Source: Phoronis australis
Lineage: Eukaryota > Phoronida > Phoronidae
Direction of reading: 5' to 3'
Assembly: GCA_002633005.1 (NCBI GenBank)
Contig: NMRA01000020.1
Location: 1,270,939 to 1,334,938 of the forward strand
Length of the DNA: 64,000 nucleotides
Below the pieces are notes generated by a model. It did not search any database and was not told the origin of the DNA. It saw only the letters and a program-made list of their open reading frames with translations. The position numbers were made by a program, and so were the translations under genes. Positions 36,584-48,942 of this stretch are shown here, in pieces (the stretch's first letter is position 1; the number at the start of each line of letters is the position of its first letter).

Positions 36584-36793
36584 CGAGGAGCTTTGTTATT
36601 GCATAGCATAGGTATCATGCATGTGTATATTCGTTAGAGCACACCTGCGTATGTTTTAATAAAGTCTCAGGCGTCTAAACCGTTGTTGAGATGAAATTAA
36701 TTAACATTGCGATTGTGATGAACTCGGCTCGACTCGGTGCGGCCGAATGCTAGCTCAGTACAGGGCCAGCCACTGAGACCGACTTTGTGGGAA

Positions 36794-37035
36794 ATGCGCG
36801 CACCCAGGGGGGCTCGCCCCCCATTTGACGAAGTGGGCAAAAAGGTCCCGGCCTCAGGGAAACAAAAACTCCGAAAAAGTAGAAAACGAGACAAAAGTCC
36901 ACTAAAAAGGCAGGAACCTACCAAAATTCAGCACTAATTAACGCACAATTCATTTGCCGGTACCTCGTGAATCTTAATAAAAGTACACATTCTCAAAAAT
37001 TCGAGCCCCCCGTTTTTTAGGCTGGGTGCGCGCAT
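36794..37035. mobile_element. 242-bp TIR element, copy 1
   Basis: Perfect terminal inverted repeats ATGCGCGCACCCAG and CTGGGTGCGCGCAT. The internal GAAGTGGGCAAAAA and AGAAAACGAGAC landmarks are shared with copy 2. No TE protein is encoded. Confidence 0.75.
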
Positions 37036-38503
37036 GGAAGGGTGGTTTATTGAAAAGACGGTAGGTTTCAATACGCAATAGTTGTAACTCGTGATGTCAA
37101 GTAAAGAAAAGTGCAGAACTAAACAGCGCGGCAGCTTGCCTAGAACAGGAGTCGAAACTACCGGTATCTTCTTTACTGGTAAAATAAATGCTAGTGTCTG
37201 ACGCAGACACTTAGGCCTACTTTATGAAAACAATAATGCTTTAAGTGAGCCCTTATCACCAACGTGACTGAGGGCGTAAGTTGTGCCTAAAATTAATATA
37301 CTGTGCAAATTACGTATGTAATTAACGACGTAAATTAATTATTCAAGAGGAAATTAACGTTTAACGGTGCAAGTATTCAAGAGGAAATTAAATTTTAATG
37401 GTGTAAATAAGTTTATGTCGCACATAATTAATTTCACGCCATTAAATGCCAATTTGCGCCCCAAATAATAAAGTTAAGTCATGAATCAATTGAGGCCTTA
37501 ATGTGAATTATCTTACGCACGTAATTTACGCGCGTAACGTCCAACCATTTGGCCAACATAGGAAGTTGCCCGATTTCGCCTCTCCGCGAAAACGTTGCAG
37601 AACCACTGCTGGACCGACTACTGCATAACCGCCGGGCCAAGCGCAAACCAGCAGACAAAGCTCCTCCGCGGATACTGCTGGGTGTGGTTCCATGGGCACT
37701 TTTCAATGGAGCAACTGTGCGGATGTATTTTATGGGCCCATATTTCTGTCAACCGTCTGGGCGTCCGGCTGCTTTATCTCCCAAAAATCTTGAAGTAGGC
37801 TTAGAGAAGCATGGAACGCGAAAGCTCGTCAAAAATATCTTTTAAACAATTCCTCACGAAATTTCCATCTCGCAACGTCTGCTACAGAGTCGTTCAGTTT
37901 CCTCCGTAAGGAGAGAAAAAAATCACAACATTCACGAATTTGAAGTAAGCGTTAAGGAAAAACTCTGTAGTCACCACAGAGTTTCTAATCTCCCTCCCAC
38001 TTATGATAAATGTGCTCATGCGCTCACAGTCATTCGACAAACAGCTGACTGGCAAGTCTGGATATTAACGGCAGATTGTCATGTTTGCTCGCACTCCAAA
38101 TCCGAGGTCGACAGCTCAGTATGAGGCAAGCCAGTGAAGTAAGCGATTTCCCCAAAAGAATTGCAAGTGCATTATAGAATATATTTGAATATTGCTGTAT
38201 ACCTTTATAACTAATTTTAAACAGCTAGGATTTACAGCAATTGTTTCTTAATGGGACTGATCGCTGCTTCAAGTCGCCATTGCTTTTTTACATCAAAGAT
38301 CAAATGTAACATTTTCATTATAAGGGAAATGGGCTTCGTCTATGTCTTGCCATTACAAATAAGGAGACGTGCTTTGCCTTGTGGGAGAAAAATCGACGAA
38401 GTGGCGACCCGTTGAAAGATCGTTATTATGAAATTTGAAACTAAAATAAAAATGCATTGACATTAACAGAAATTCAGACTTCTTACGAGCAAAGCGTAAA
38501 AAT

Positions 38504-38662
38504 ACCTGGGCCAGTTGCATAAAAGTTATACGCCGTATACCAACAATGACGCCGCATTATCACGCGTCACGGTGTTATTGTTGAACAATGCACCTGACGT
38601 CATGCAACAATCAAACTTATCCAGCGGATAACTTTTGAAGCTTTATGCGACTCAGCCCAGGT
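38504..38662. mobile_element. ~159-bp TIR element
   Basis: ACCTGGGCCAGTTGCATAAA at the left and GCCCAGGT at the right. The rest of the right arm (ATAACTTTTGAAGCTTTATG) pairs with ATAAAAGTTAT on the left. No target duplication is clear. Confidence 0.55.
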
Positions 38663-39394
38663 GAACAAGTTGAATTCTGTCTCAGTGGCAGACAGCTACT
38701 TTTATTGATGTAATTTACTCTGTTTTTTGGGTTCCTGTCCTATTTAATGAGAATTTGGGATGTGTTCGTATGACGAGTTTCGGACCGTTTCGACAACATG
38801 GGTGCCTTATTGTGGCAATTTTATTTTTTATGCTTGCCTTTGTATCTTCGGATTATTCGTTGGATAACTAATTGAACAAATCCTTATTACCAAGAAAATA
38901 CGAAATTTTTGCCTAAAACGTGGAAACCTGTGACAGACTTGGCCGCAAAGACTGTCAGTGTATGGTGACCTCAACGCAGTCAAGTCGCCCTTAGGAAAAA
39001 GTTCAAAGATTTTCGAAGAGTAAAAATCGTGCCAAGCGTTTGTAGACAATGAATGGGAACACACATCTTTGTGGAACTAGTAAAAGAAACTAGTCAAATT
39101 ATCCGATTTTGTTTTCATAATAATGTCATAGTCACTTGCCATGGGTCGGCCACTCAGATGATCAAAAGTGACCTTCCCAAATGATTCCTCTGAGCAATAT
39201 TTGCCTTTTGAATAGCAAAACTTGGTTGGAGTTGATAAGAAAACAGACACAAACTTTGTTAACGCTGTTTAAATTAGTTAATATTTTGGACGCCTAGGTC
39301 CTGTCTTGGAACTTGAAACGTGATATCCTGTGCAGCAGTAGCGGCCTGATCCGCGAAGCGCTCGTTATACCGAGCCATAGGGGACCCTGAAGAT

Positions 39395-40140
39395 TTTTTA
39401 CGTATTTGTAATCTTGACAACTTTAAGGGTTTTTAGTATGCAAATTAAGGCCGCAATTATGCACTTTTTGTTCATAATTTCATTATCAAGCACATTGTAG
39501 GTTGACTATTGTGATGATTCACTATGTTTCTAAAATCAGTAAGTACATGTACACTGAGGCTAGTTTGCAAGTGGATTAATAGACCATCAATCATAATTTT
39601 GATTTTGAAGTCCACTTGTGCCCATAGGTGGGTCACCAAGCATCACGGATAAATTAAGTTAACATTTGCACCCACGTTTCTGTGGCCAATCAGTTAAATT
39701 AATTAAATGAGACCAATTTCCATTCCATTCTGTTGTATGCCAAATTTGCATAATGGCCACCATTATTCAAAATCGTTGTGGTATTTTCACATGTTTTTGT
39801 GGTCAACGAATCTAATGAGCTCAGTTTGCATGTTATTACATCATTTGCGTGCATAATAAAGGTCGACATAATTTATTTCGAATATTCCCAGTAACAGATA
39901 CAATTAATTACGGAGAATTCACGTGAATCAAATAATTTCATTTAATTACAAAGTGTCGTCGAATCATTAATTCACTCTAGTTTTTCTACAGAGGACACTG
40001 TTCAACTAATAATTACTTAGCATCATATTATCAAGGGGTGGAAGACACTATCCACTTAAGCCCTACCGAACCCGTGGTACAAATCCCCAGATTCGTACCC
40101 CTGAACTCCACACAGGCACCGAAAATGTTCCATACACGAT
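39395..40140. repeat. ~750-bp dispersed repeat, copy 1
   Basis: Aligns with 60955-61760: TTGTAATCTTGACAAC (also at 59601), GTTTCTGTGG-type blocks, GATACAATTAATTAC, and GTACAAATCCCCAG followed by ACTCCACAC. No coding content is seen. Confidence 0.6.
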
Positions 40141-41771
40141 AAGCACGATTATCCGAAAACGGTTGCCGTGGAAGCTAGTGGAAATAAAATCGTAACCTGG
40201 TTCTTTAAAACTACATTAAACGTACACAATAGAGTAAATTAAATGAGACGCGATTTACACGTTCTTGTACACCAGTAATTCTTAATTGAAAAAGCAGATA
40301 CGCATGGCTTCATAAATGGTGAGCCGTAATTACCACCAGTACCAGCAAAATAATTTTAAAATCCAGTAAAGGTTTGTCATAACTGTGGGTATGCACATTC
40401 GTCACTGAGCAAGGCAAGGTCGTTAGCAGTCGATAAACCAATCCGTTACAAAGGTGTATTGGCTAGGTCGGTAGCACTAGTACATGCATAGAGTGGTCAC
40501 AAGGTTTTGTGGACGGAATAGTGTGTTCTTGGATTAGTTGTTGGAGTAAATCTTGCATCCTTACCAGATATTGTTACAAAACACTACCATTTGTTTACAT
40601 GTGTTACAATTGGATATGACATCTGCAAAAATTCCTGGTTGTTTTATTGTATATACAGTAGTAATACGTCATCTAAGTTTCTTTTAAAAACAGTCAAGTG
40701 GAAATTGTTCGATGGCTAAAATTTGAGAAAAAGCATCAAATAACTTGGCATCTTCCTGAAATGATCATTTTGCCCTCTGCCGTTTCCAAATCCCACTGCC
40801 TTTCATTGCTCTTAGAGTTTAGCTACATAAAGTGCACTTTTTACAGAATTTGTAAATTGTAGAATACTGTTACCTTTTGATTTTAGTACTTTGTTTAGAA
40901 CTCAGAATTTGGCAATTACGCTGTCTCTGAGCATAATTTCACGTTGTGGTTTAGAAGTATTTGCATATGCCTCTTATGTAAATAAAATCACTCGTTCACA
41001 AATTCGCAGTGTACTAGATTGAAAAAGTGACAATTTTGGGAAAGGGGCACACTCTATTTTAGTTCTATTGATCTTCACCTGTATTCTGTCATTTCTACGG
41101 TCAAACCCAGCTCAGTTTTAGCCAGTCAACACTTATAAATAAATTTGATAGTACATGGCTTGTCGACAGAACCTCAAGAAAAATAGCGACTGGACTTAGT
41201 CAGAAGAAAGATTATGGCTTTAAATTTGAATAAGGGCCCATTGCCATTTACTCGGGATTGCTACATTTTTCTGTGTTCTAAGAAAATGCATTTTTCTTCC
41301 CCCTCATGATTTTTGAATAAACACGGACTTGACGCTCTATGTTTAATGCGAAAAGGCTTATATAAAATAAGGGCATGGGCATCTTTGACAAAATTCACGA
41401 GGAGTTAAACTTGCCAGTGCAAATATTGACCAAGTTAAAGAAATATTCACACCAATCAAAAGTGGCTTAACCGGACGAAGGTATACAGGAATTAGCTCTT
41501 TGTATAATTATGACCTTGCTTTTCATTGGCTAGTGTACACATATGTTGATCAATGATAGTGAAGAGTACTTAATGACATTAGATGGCCTATTTAGCTACC
41601 ACGTATGTTCGCACCCAGGTAATGAAGAGTAGTCCCAACTTAACATTTAAAACTTTGCTATTTCTCAATCGTTGTGTTGGCAAGTTCTCAAACAGTGATC
41701 GGTCACAATTTTAGATAATTGTAACGTGTGGTTTGTTTCTAACATGACTTTGGCTTCAACACGTTTTGTCA

Positions 41772-43620
41772 TCATCTGTCTGACGATTGTTGGTGGTGTT
41801 GCTGTTGGTATTTCATCCAAATCCAACAAAATGCCTGTTCAGCTTCAGTGGCTATGTCGCGTAGCAGAGCCTTCTTTCCTGACACGGAGACGCCAAGACA
41901 CCTCGCCATGGTAATGACCGAACTGGCCGGAAAACCCCGGCAGCCGACCTCCACAGGAAAACTCCAACATCCCCAGCCGTTAACATGACAGTCATTCCTC
42001 AGGTCTGCATACTTCAAGTTCTTTCGCTCGTGTGCCTCTTCCACCCTACTCTGCCACAGGATAGTGAGCTCAATCAAAATGACCTGGTGGGAACTGCCCG
42101 AGTAAATAACCAAGTCAGGGCGCTGGGTAGCCTGAACAATGTGTTGAGGGAAGAATGACTGGTGACCGGCAAGGTCTGCCCACACTCTCCAGTCGTTGGC
42201 TGTGTGCAGGATGCCTTTCTGCTCAGGGGTCTTCCTTTTACTCACCTCATCACCACTTCTTATGAAATTGATGAATTCGATGCGGTGGCTTCTCGGCTTC
42301 GGTTTGCTCTTGACCTCGTCAACCAACACCCTTGCAAAAACTTTCAGTACCTGGTTGTGTCGGTAAATTTACCTTCCTGATGCCAAAGACGAGCTGCAAG
42401 ATGATAGGATGTGCTCTAACGTATACCTGCATCCGCACTGAATACAGCTCGGGTTGTCAGTAAGGCCCCAAGTAGCAAGGTTGCTGGGAGTAGGCAGTAC
42501 GTCGTAAACAGGTCTAATGAGTAATTTGGCTTTCAGAGGAGACATCTTCCACAAATCAGCCCACTTGACTTCCCTTTGTAAGACTATTTCCCACTTGGTC
42601 CATGCTCCCTGTTGGCCCATCTGGACTGCTCGGGCGTACCTTTCTTCGTTCTCTGATGATCTAACCTCCCTGATTATTCTGTCTCTGCCCGGGTCTTTAG
42701 ATCTTTCCCTTGCTGGCTTACCGGTCTTGTAGCCCAACCCTTGCCTACCCTGGCAAGCTGTTCCTACTAACTGCCTGTGCCTCACCGACTTTCTGCTTCA
42801 CTGATCACCAAGGTGGTGAACCACTTCCTTCCGATGCGTGACTGGATACTGCATCCCCTGGTGGCCTGGTCAGATGTATTCCGCAGAGTGATGCTGGCTC
42901 GAACTTTGGTAACTTTGAATTCTTCTACCACAGATGAGACTGGCAGGACAAGTTTTGACGACTTGCAGTATAGTCCGACATTGCTGAATGACGCGGGTAG
43001 TCCAAGTCACCTACGAATGAATCTTCTTGCTACCATTTTCATTTCTTCAGCTGAGGATGACGTGACGTCGCAGACAACCAGTGGCCACATAAGCTTCGGG
43101 AGCAAGATGAACTGATAACACCAAAGCTTGAACCTTCCGAGTATGCCATCTTTGTCGATCTTCTCAAGCCATACCTTGAGCTGGGCTTTCACATCTTTAA
43201 CTCGGGATGTATCTCGTAGGCTGCTGTCATAGTACTTGCCCAGGTACTTGACTGGCTGCACACTGATTGCTGGAATTCTGCAACCTGATACAGAAAACGT
43301 CTGTCTCTTGAGCAACACTCCTCTCCTGATGATTAATGATCTGGACTTGTCTGCCTTGAATGACATACAGGCCCATTTAGTGAGCTCTTCTAGGCGACGG
43401 AGAATTCTCCTGGCTCCCACTGGTGACTCTGTCACTATCGTAATGTCCTCAACGAAAGCTCTGCAAGATATCTGTCTGACTTCATCTAGCTTGGGACCTC
43501 TCCGCTCAGACTGGGCTCTCTTCAACAAGACGTTCATTGCCATAATAAAAAGGATGACTGAAACTGTGCAGCCCGTCATAATTCCTTTCTCCAGGTGATG
43601 AACATTTCCGTGGACTTTTG
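41772..43620 (-). mobile_element. 5'-truncated LINE with restriction-like endonuclease (R2/NeSL-type)
   Basis: Three consecutive minus-strand frames give the 3' part of one retrotransposon ORF. 43007-43620 encodes late RT (EKGIMTGCTVSVILF, then RAFVEDITIVTE, the place of the A-D-D motif). 42369-42785 ends with a CIQCGCRYTLEHILSSC zinc finger (C-x2-C, H-x4-C). 41772-42329 has RPDLVIYSG followed by HQVILIELTI, the PD-(D/E) restriction-like endonuclease core, then EEAHERKNLKYADL. The frame shifts between 43007 and 42785, and a stop separates the last two frames. Homology begins abruptly near 43620, before which the frame hits a stop, so the copy is 5'-truncated as usual for such elements. FVED instead of the usual A-D-D suggests an inactive copy. 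Confidence 0.82.
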
Positions 43621-44326
43621 AAAGTTACCAAGTTGTAGAATTTTTATTTAATGTTGTTTTTAAAAGGGTATTTCTTCGCCACGACCTACAAGCTAGGCCA
43701 ATGGTCTAACTTCCGAACTCGTAATCAGACTCGACGCTTCACCAATCACATTGCTGGAGTCGAGTTTGTAAGTTTACTAAATGCTGCAAAGCAATTGGTC
43801 AATTTCCAGTCGAGTTTCGAGTACAGGCATTAGTCACAGCCGGTGCTTGGTCCTCGTGTGGTGACACTTAAAGCGATTACAAACACAATTTAGAACAACG
43901 TTTGATTTGGGCCTCTTGCCGCAATGAAATTGATCTGAAATTACGGTTGCTTAGTCATCGTGAAGGTTATTTGATATCTTCAAAAGAACTGGCAGTCAGT
44001 TACACCTCGACACAAGGCTCTACAGGTTGACTTTTCACAGCCTGTCATTTTATGCGCCAAGCATGGTTTAATGGAATAACTCAAAAATCACTTCTCATCT
44101 GAGTAAGGAACAAGTCGAGACCAATTTAATGGCGGTAAGTGGTGTCAATGGAAAGCTCACTTCTTTCGCAGAACGCGAGTTTGTAGCCGTTTTAAAGCTT
44201 ATCATCAACGGTAACACCTGTAAATTTTGTTCTTACAGTATGATAAGAGCATCGCTCTGAGCCAACTAGTGCCATAAATTGCCAAATGTAACGAACTGCA
44301 AGGCGCATTGGCTTGCTTTTGTCTAT

Positions 44327-44459
44327 GTCACCGCGAGAATCACCTTTTAATTCAAACAGCTGCGAATAACACCCACACGCACTGGCGTTCTATTCAGACC
44401 CCTATTCAATACAGCTGTTAATGACCTTTTGTTGTTTGTGCTGGGATCTCGCGGTGACA
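44327..44459. mobile_element. 133-bp TIR element
   Basis: TGTCACCGCGAGA and TCTCGCGGTGACA are perfect 13-bp inverted ends. CAGCTG also appears on both sides of the interior. Confidence 0.55.
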
Positions 44460-45561
44460 CAACGGGGCACGAAATGGCAGCTTCACCTATCATTTGACGG
44501 ACTTACATTTGCGTGACTGAACTCGCGTTTTCTTATTTCACTAAGGCTTTGCTAGGACTATCTGGTTAGCCCAATACATTTAAAATAACACATTTCCATT
44601 GAAGTTAGGCTTTAAAATTAAAAATGACATCAACACCCTCGCCATGAAACAGTCTATATTTATTAATCAAGCATTCGTCATATGAAATGTTATGTTGACA
44701 ACCAGCATGTCACGTAAGTATGTGCAGTTTCGCGAGCTGATGCCAGTAGCTCCTCCTTTTCATGACTTTGAAGGGGAAGGCAACAGTTTTAGTGTCATTT
44801 GTGGTTAATTTAGGTGTAATTTTAATTTATTTAAATTTCCTGTGTGTTCTAATTAATTACGCATGCTCCGGAAGTGGCGTTCGCGGCCCTAATCATACCC
44901 TGGCAGCTTTGTTTGTGCGACGATTCATTGTGGACACCTGTTGATTTTGCATATTTACTTGTTTCCAGAAATTGCCGTACTTTTTTGCTTTCAACGAGTA
45001 TTCTCAGACAATCCTATACTAACCTATTTCTCAGTTGAGTGGTATTTAGACACTGTTTGATCTGCAGCTGACCGGAAGTGGCAGGGGTCTGCTTCATGAA
45101 CACCGTCACTGTCACTGTCTTCTGTCTCAAAAATTTGATCAAATTTCACATTAGCAAAAGTATAAGCTGTCTGAGAAAATACCTATGTTATCTACTTACT
45201 GACAAAATTAGTACAATTTATTTCCAAGCAGTGATGCGCACATAATTACATATGACTAAACTTTTTTGAAGTGGGACCTTGAGTCCAAATATTTGGCTCC
45301 TAAGTCTTTAGTCACTTTTCATGGAATAAACCCCTGAAGTCGGCGACCGCAAAAACACTGACCACGTTCATGGGAAGCTTTGCTGGTTGCTGGCTTTGGA
45401 CGCTGCAGTGACTGCTCACAAGCACGAGTGACATCAAACGTCGTAGCCTTGAGTCACTGCAGAGGCTGCAGCTTGCGAAGCTAATTCACGTTTCAAAACA
45501 GCACTCCGAGCAGGTGGCGACAGAGTAGTGAAGTGAAATACCGACGTCATGGCATCCTTCT

Positions 45562-45616
45562 TCAAACCATGTTTATCAGGTACCAGCCTTGGTGATCTCT
45601 GTTTGTGTCCAGGTCC
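45562..45616 (-). CDS. SLC46-like: SLC46-like transporter B, candidate terminal exon
   Basis: A polypyrimidine-rich acceptor (ATTTCTAAAG) is followed, in the required phase 2, by a short open frame ending in TGA. It adds a polar tail (DLDTNRDHQGWYLINMV). The resulting product would be 468 residues, a normal SLC46 length. An AATAAA on the minus strand at 45217-45222 lies about 340 bp further on. A competing 72-codon open frame overlaps in another phase and would not join to exon 3 directly. The assignment rests on phase and acceptor only. Confidence 0.42.
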
Positions 45617-46089
45617 CTTTAGAAATACGAAGATAAGAAACGTTTGCAACACACAGGATTATTTTTCATTGCTTTAGCAGTGGCATGAAAGGCCAACGCT
45701 GCATTGTTGATACCACGAGTTAACTCCCATGGTCCTTGTCGTCCCCTCGAAGTTGATAAAACATAAAGTACTTCGAGAGGTCACGATGCTTGCATCTCGG
45801 TACACAGCAACTTCCGGGCATACTGAATGCGACTCAGAATGTGGCAAATTATGCCCTAACGTTTTACATGTGAAGAATGCTGGCGGTAAAAAAATCGGGC
45901 AGCTGACATCACTTCGGGGGTGACGCCTGCTTTAATCGATTAGAGCAAGTGACAATTGATAAATTGCCTTCCCCTTTAAACTCTGCTTCATTCAATTTAT
46001 TTCAAGACATCTGTATATCAATAGCATTTGCTGAGAAAGTGGTTGACGCTGATATTCTCCACAAATCTGCTGCAGTGTAGCGAGACGAC

Positions 46090-46270
46090 ATGCTGTTGTC
46101 TGACTCCACAAGATTTCCACTCCGACTTAGCCCTCACCCCCCCCACCACACCGCCATCAACACTACCGTCTACCCTGGGTTGTCCGTCGGCTCTTGTGAT
46201 GTTAACTGTAGTTCATCCAGTAACCTGGATGTCATCTTCGACAGTAATCTCGTTTCTTTCAAGCGTAAAT
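46090..46270 (+). mobile_element. Short LINE RT fragment
   Basis: The frame containing SSSSNLDVIFDSNLVSFKRKF resembles the conserved N-L-G-V-x-F-D-S-x-L-S-F-K block of CR1/Jockey-type RTs. Only about 60 residues are recognisable, so this is a small relic. Confidence 0.4.
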
Positions 46271-46887
46271 TTATAATACCTGTAAGATGTGATGTGGCAA
46301 ATAAGACATTTGCATAAACAGTATTACAACTTTACGAAATTTTGAAGATTGTATTTCTTTTAATTCATTCATTATTAGATCATCGTCATGAAGACCTAAA
46401 TATTCAAATAAAAGGCCGAGTTGAATTCTTGAGTTCCATTGCTATTTTGTTTGGTTTTGAATTGTTTGGAAATAAACTATACAAGATTTTATGAGTTTTC
46501 AAAATGTTTTGATTGTTTCCTCAAACACGTTTAGGCCATTGCCTTTTGATTGGCAATATTTCGGACTTTTCCTAGGACACCGAATAATTTTACTAATAAT
46601 ATTACTAATAGAGAATGCATTTCGATGAATAATATGCAAACAACATAAAATTTTAACTCTCTCATTTGCCAAACTTTTATCTCAAACAGCAACCTAATAT
46701 GAGCCAGAGAAGCATAGCTGGCACCCTTTCAGATGAGGGCAAGGGGGTGCGAATTTGCCGATATTCCATCAATGTTACATTGCAATGATGGAGGCGCTTC
46801 ACAAAGTGCTCCCTATGTCTTACTTTGTCAGACTCCTCTGATCATGATTTTGGTTCCAGCATGTACGAGATACGGATTGCTACTTAC

Positions 46888-47044
46888 AGCACGAGAATAA
46901 GGCCGACGAAGAGCACGGCGGTCATCACGAGAAATACAATCCCTTTGTGTATGAGCAGAGTGTTGGCATAGATGGCTGGCCAGGCGAAGTTAACGACAAA
47001 CATGGCCACTTCTCCAGCCAATCCCACCACAGCAAACAGAGAAC
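46888..47044 (-). CDS. SLC46-like: SLC46-like transporter B, coding exon 3
   Basis: A 157-bp exon, phase 1 in (CTCCACAG/GTTCTC) and phase 2 out (GTGCT/GTAAGT). It encodes TM11-12, beginning SLFAVVGLAGEVAMFVV and ending AVLFVGLILVL. Length and phases equal those of gene A exon 3. Confidence 0.87.
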
Positions 47045-47415
47045 CTGTGGAGATGTTAAGTCGGTATGAGTAACGAAACGTTGCTTTAAGCGGCTTCAAA
47101 TTGTGTTTTTTGTCAAACAAACAAGTTTTGAGTTAGTCCGCTTAGCGTTTGGAGATTGGTATCAAAGGTTTCCTTAGTGAAAATAAGTATGATTTCTGAG
47201 CTTAGACCGGCGAAATAAAGAAATGTCAGTTTTCCCGACCACAGAGGTCGCTTCTAAACTGAGTAAAGAACAAGGCAAGGCCCAAACTGAAACTTGATTT
47301 TTACAGAAAGCACGGGTTGAATACCGCGCTCCAATGATGAGGAGTGAGTCCCGTTGATTTCAACCAGTCTTTCATCATATGGCTGTACCAACTGATTAAG
47401 ATGCATGTTCATTGA

Positions 47416-47667
47416 ATGCATGCCTAGGGAGGCTCACTTGGCGAAGTGGGCAAAAAAGGTCAGGTCCGCCTGAGAGAAACAACAAGTCCGAAAAGGTAGA
47501 AAACGAGACGAAAGTCCATTAAAAAGGCAGGAACTACCAAAATTCGGAGAATGCACAATTCACAGCTCTGAACGTGCCTCGTTTTTTTCTCGTTTTCTTC
47601 GTTTTTTAGTGAAAGCTCCACGTTCTGAAAAATAGGAGCCCCCATTTTTTAGGCTGGGTGCGCGCAT
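47416..47667. mobile_element. TIR element, copy 2, in SLC46-like gene B intron 2
   Basis: The right end AGGCTGGGTGCGCGCAT and the interior (GCGAAGTGGGCAAAAA, GAAAACGAGACGAAAGTCCA) match copy 1 in the same orientation. The left end is degenerate. Confidence 0.7.
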
Positions 47668-47980
47668 GAAATGGTTGCAGTTCGAATAACTAGAAGCAAT
47701 TCAGAAAGTTCTTATTGAATTTATTATAAATCCATTTGCCATGTAGCAAAAGATGTTGTTTCTGTCATATTTTCTTGTAGGCACGTGTGCACCAGAAATG
47801 ACAGCTACGACCACATTTTCTTATAAGAAAACATTAAAAAAACGCCTAATTAATCGCCTTCAACCAGAGTCCGGATTATTCTGAAGTTATACTTAGTGAT
47901 AGCTCAAAGACTGTTATACTGCAGGAAAAAAACACTAATATACACTTACAATGCCGGGATCAAGTTGTTGCAAAGGTTAC

Positions 47981-48064
47981 CTTGTTCGCTTTCTGTAACA
48001 AGTTTGGACATTTTCGATTTCAAGATCGGCATTCCCATGTATTCCAAGAACCCTGCTGGAATCG
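47981..48064 (-). CDS. SLC46-like: SLC46-like transporter B, coding exon 2
   Basis: An 84-bp phase 1-1 exon (acceptor GTGTTACAG, donor GAACAAG/GTAACC). It encodes GFLEYMGMPILKSKMSK followed by LVTESEQ, homologous to gene A exon 2. A minisatellite in the preceding intron ends only about 30 bp from this acceptor. Confidence 0.87.
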
Positions 48065-48094
48065 CTGTAACACATAACAGTTATTGTTCACCTG

Positions 48095-48620
48095 GAAGAG
48101 TGCGAGCGCCGGCGATACCGTGGCTCTACTTTCAAGCAGTATGAGTGCGGGTGCCGGCTATAGTGTGACTATACTTTTAAGCAGGAAGGGGTAATGTGCC
48201 TATTTTCAAACACATAAGAGTGCAGGTTTCGGCTACAGTGTGGTTCTACTTTCAAACAGTAAGAGTGCGGGTTTTGGCTATAGTGTGGCTCTACTTTCAA
48301 GCAGTAAGAGAGGGCTTGCCGGTTATAACGCGAATGCTTTCAAACAGTAAGCGTGCAAGTGCCGGCTAGTTTGGCTCTACTTTCAACAGTACGAGTGTGG
48401 GTGCTTGCTATAGTGCGATTTCAAACAGTAAGAGTACAGGTGTTGGCTATATTGACTACATTCAAACAGTACGAGTGCAGGTGCCGGCTATAGTGGTACT
48501 CTACTGTCAAACAGTACGGGTGCTGTCTATAGTGTGCCTATTGTCAAACAGTAACAACACGAGTGCCGTCTATAGTGTGGTTCTACTTTCAAACAGGAAG
48601 AGTTTAAGTGCAGGCTTTTT
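48095..48620. repeat. Diverged minisatellite in SLC46-like gene B intron 1
   Basis: About twelve degenerate units of roughly 40-50 bp contain AGAGTGCGGGTGCCGGCTA, then a T-rich CTACTTTCAAACAGT end. Units vary in length and sequence, so the array is old. It starts about 30 bp from the exon 2 acceptor, on the intron side. Confidence 0.9.
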
Positions 48621-48699
48621 TCACATATTGTGAGATGGCAGCGGAATACCAAATCTCCGTCTTAATCACTCATGAATACGACACTTGCGCGGAGCGACT

Positions 48700-48910
48700 A
48701 AAACAATGAAAAAACGTTTCCTGCATCAATTTGCGGCATAGTCTTGTACAAAGGCAAGCGTAAGCAAGGTTTGAAATGTCATGCTTTCCCAAGCGTAAAT
48801 AACAAATCCGGCATCAATTTGCTCGTCGGCAGATTCACTTTATGAAAAAAGAGCGACTAAAAATATCCCAACACCAACTCGATTTTCAAAAAAAAAATAG
48901 ACTAAGACCA
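48700..48910. repeat. Dispersed repeat shared with 58420-58610
   Basis: Shared landmarks are ATCCGGCATCA, TTTGCTCGTC and TTTTTCAAAAA with a following AGAC. It lies next to the gene B exon 1 donor, in intron 1. Confidence 0.45.
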
Positions 48911-48942
48911 AGTAAAGACATTTACAGGCTCATCTTACTTAC

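Larger units (their letters stand above)
33891..36793. other. Upstream region of SLC46-like gene A
   Basis: Because coding exon 1 is preceded by a splice acceptor, the promoter and non-coding first exon must lie at higher coordinates, probably in this region. The exact start is not visible. It also holds the 448-bp foldback and CTCF-like cores. Confidence 0.35.
37036..41771. other. Gene-free sequence
   Basis: Contains a TIR element (38504) and the dispersed repeat at 39395. No exons supported. Confidence 0.4.

Noticed and set aside
42162-43115. Plus-strand frames of 70-112 codons
   Set aside because: Shadows of the minus-strand LINE ORF.
45434-45652. 72-codon minus-strand frame at the end of SLC46-like gene B
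   Set aside because: Its phase does not fit the phase 2 end of exon 3; the overlapping shorter frame with the same acceptor does.
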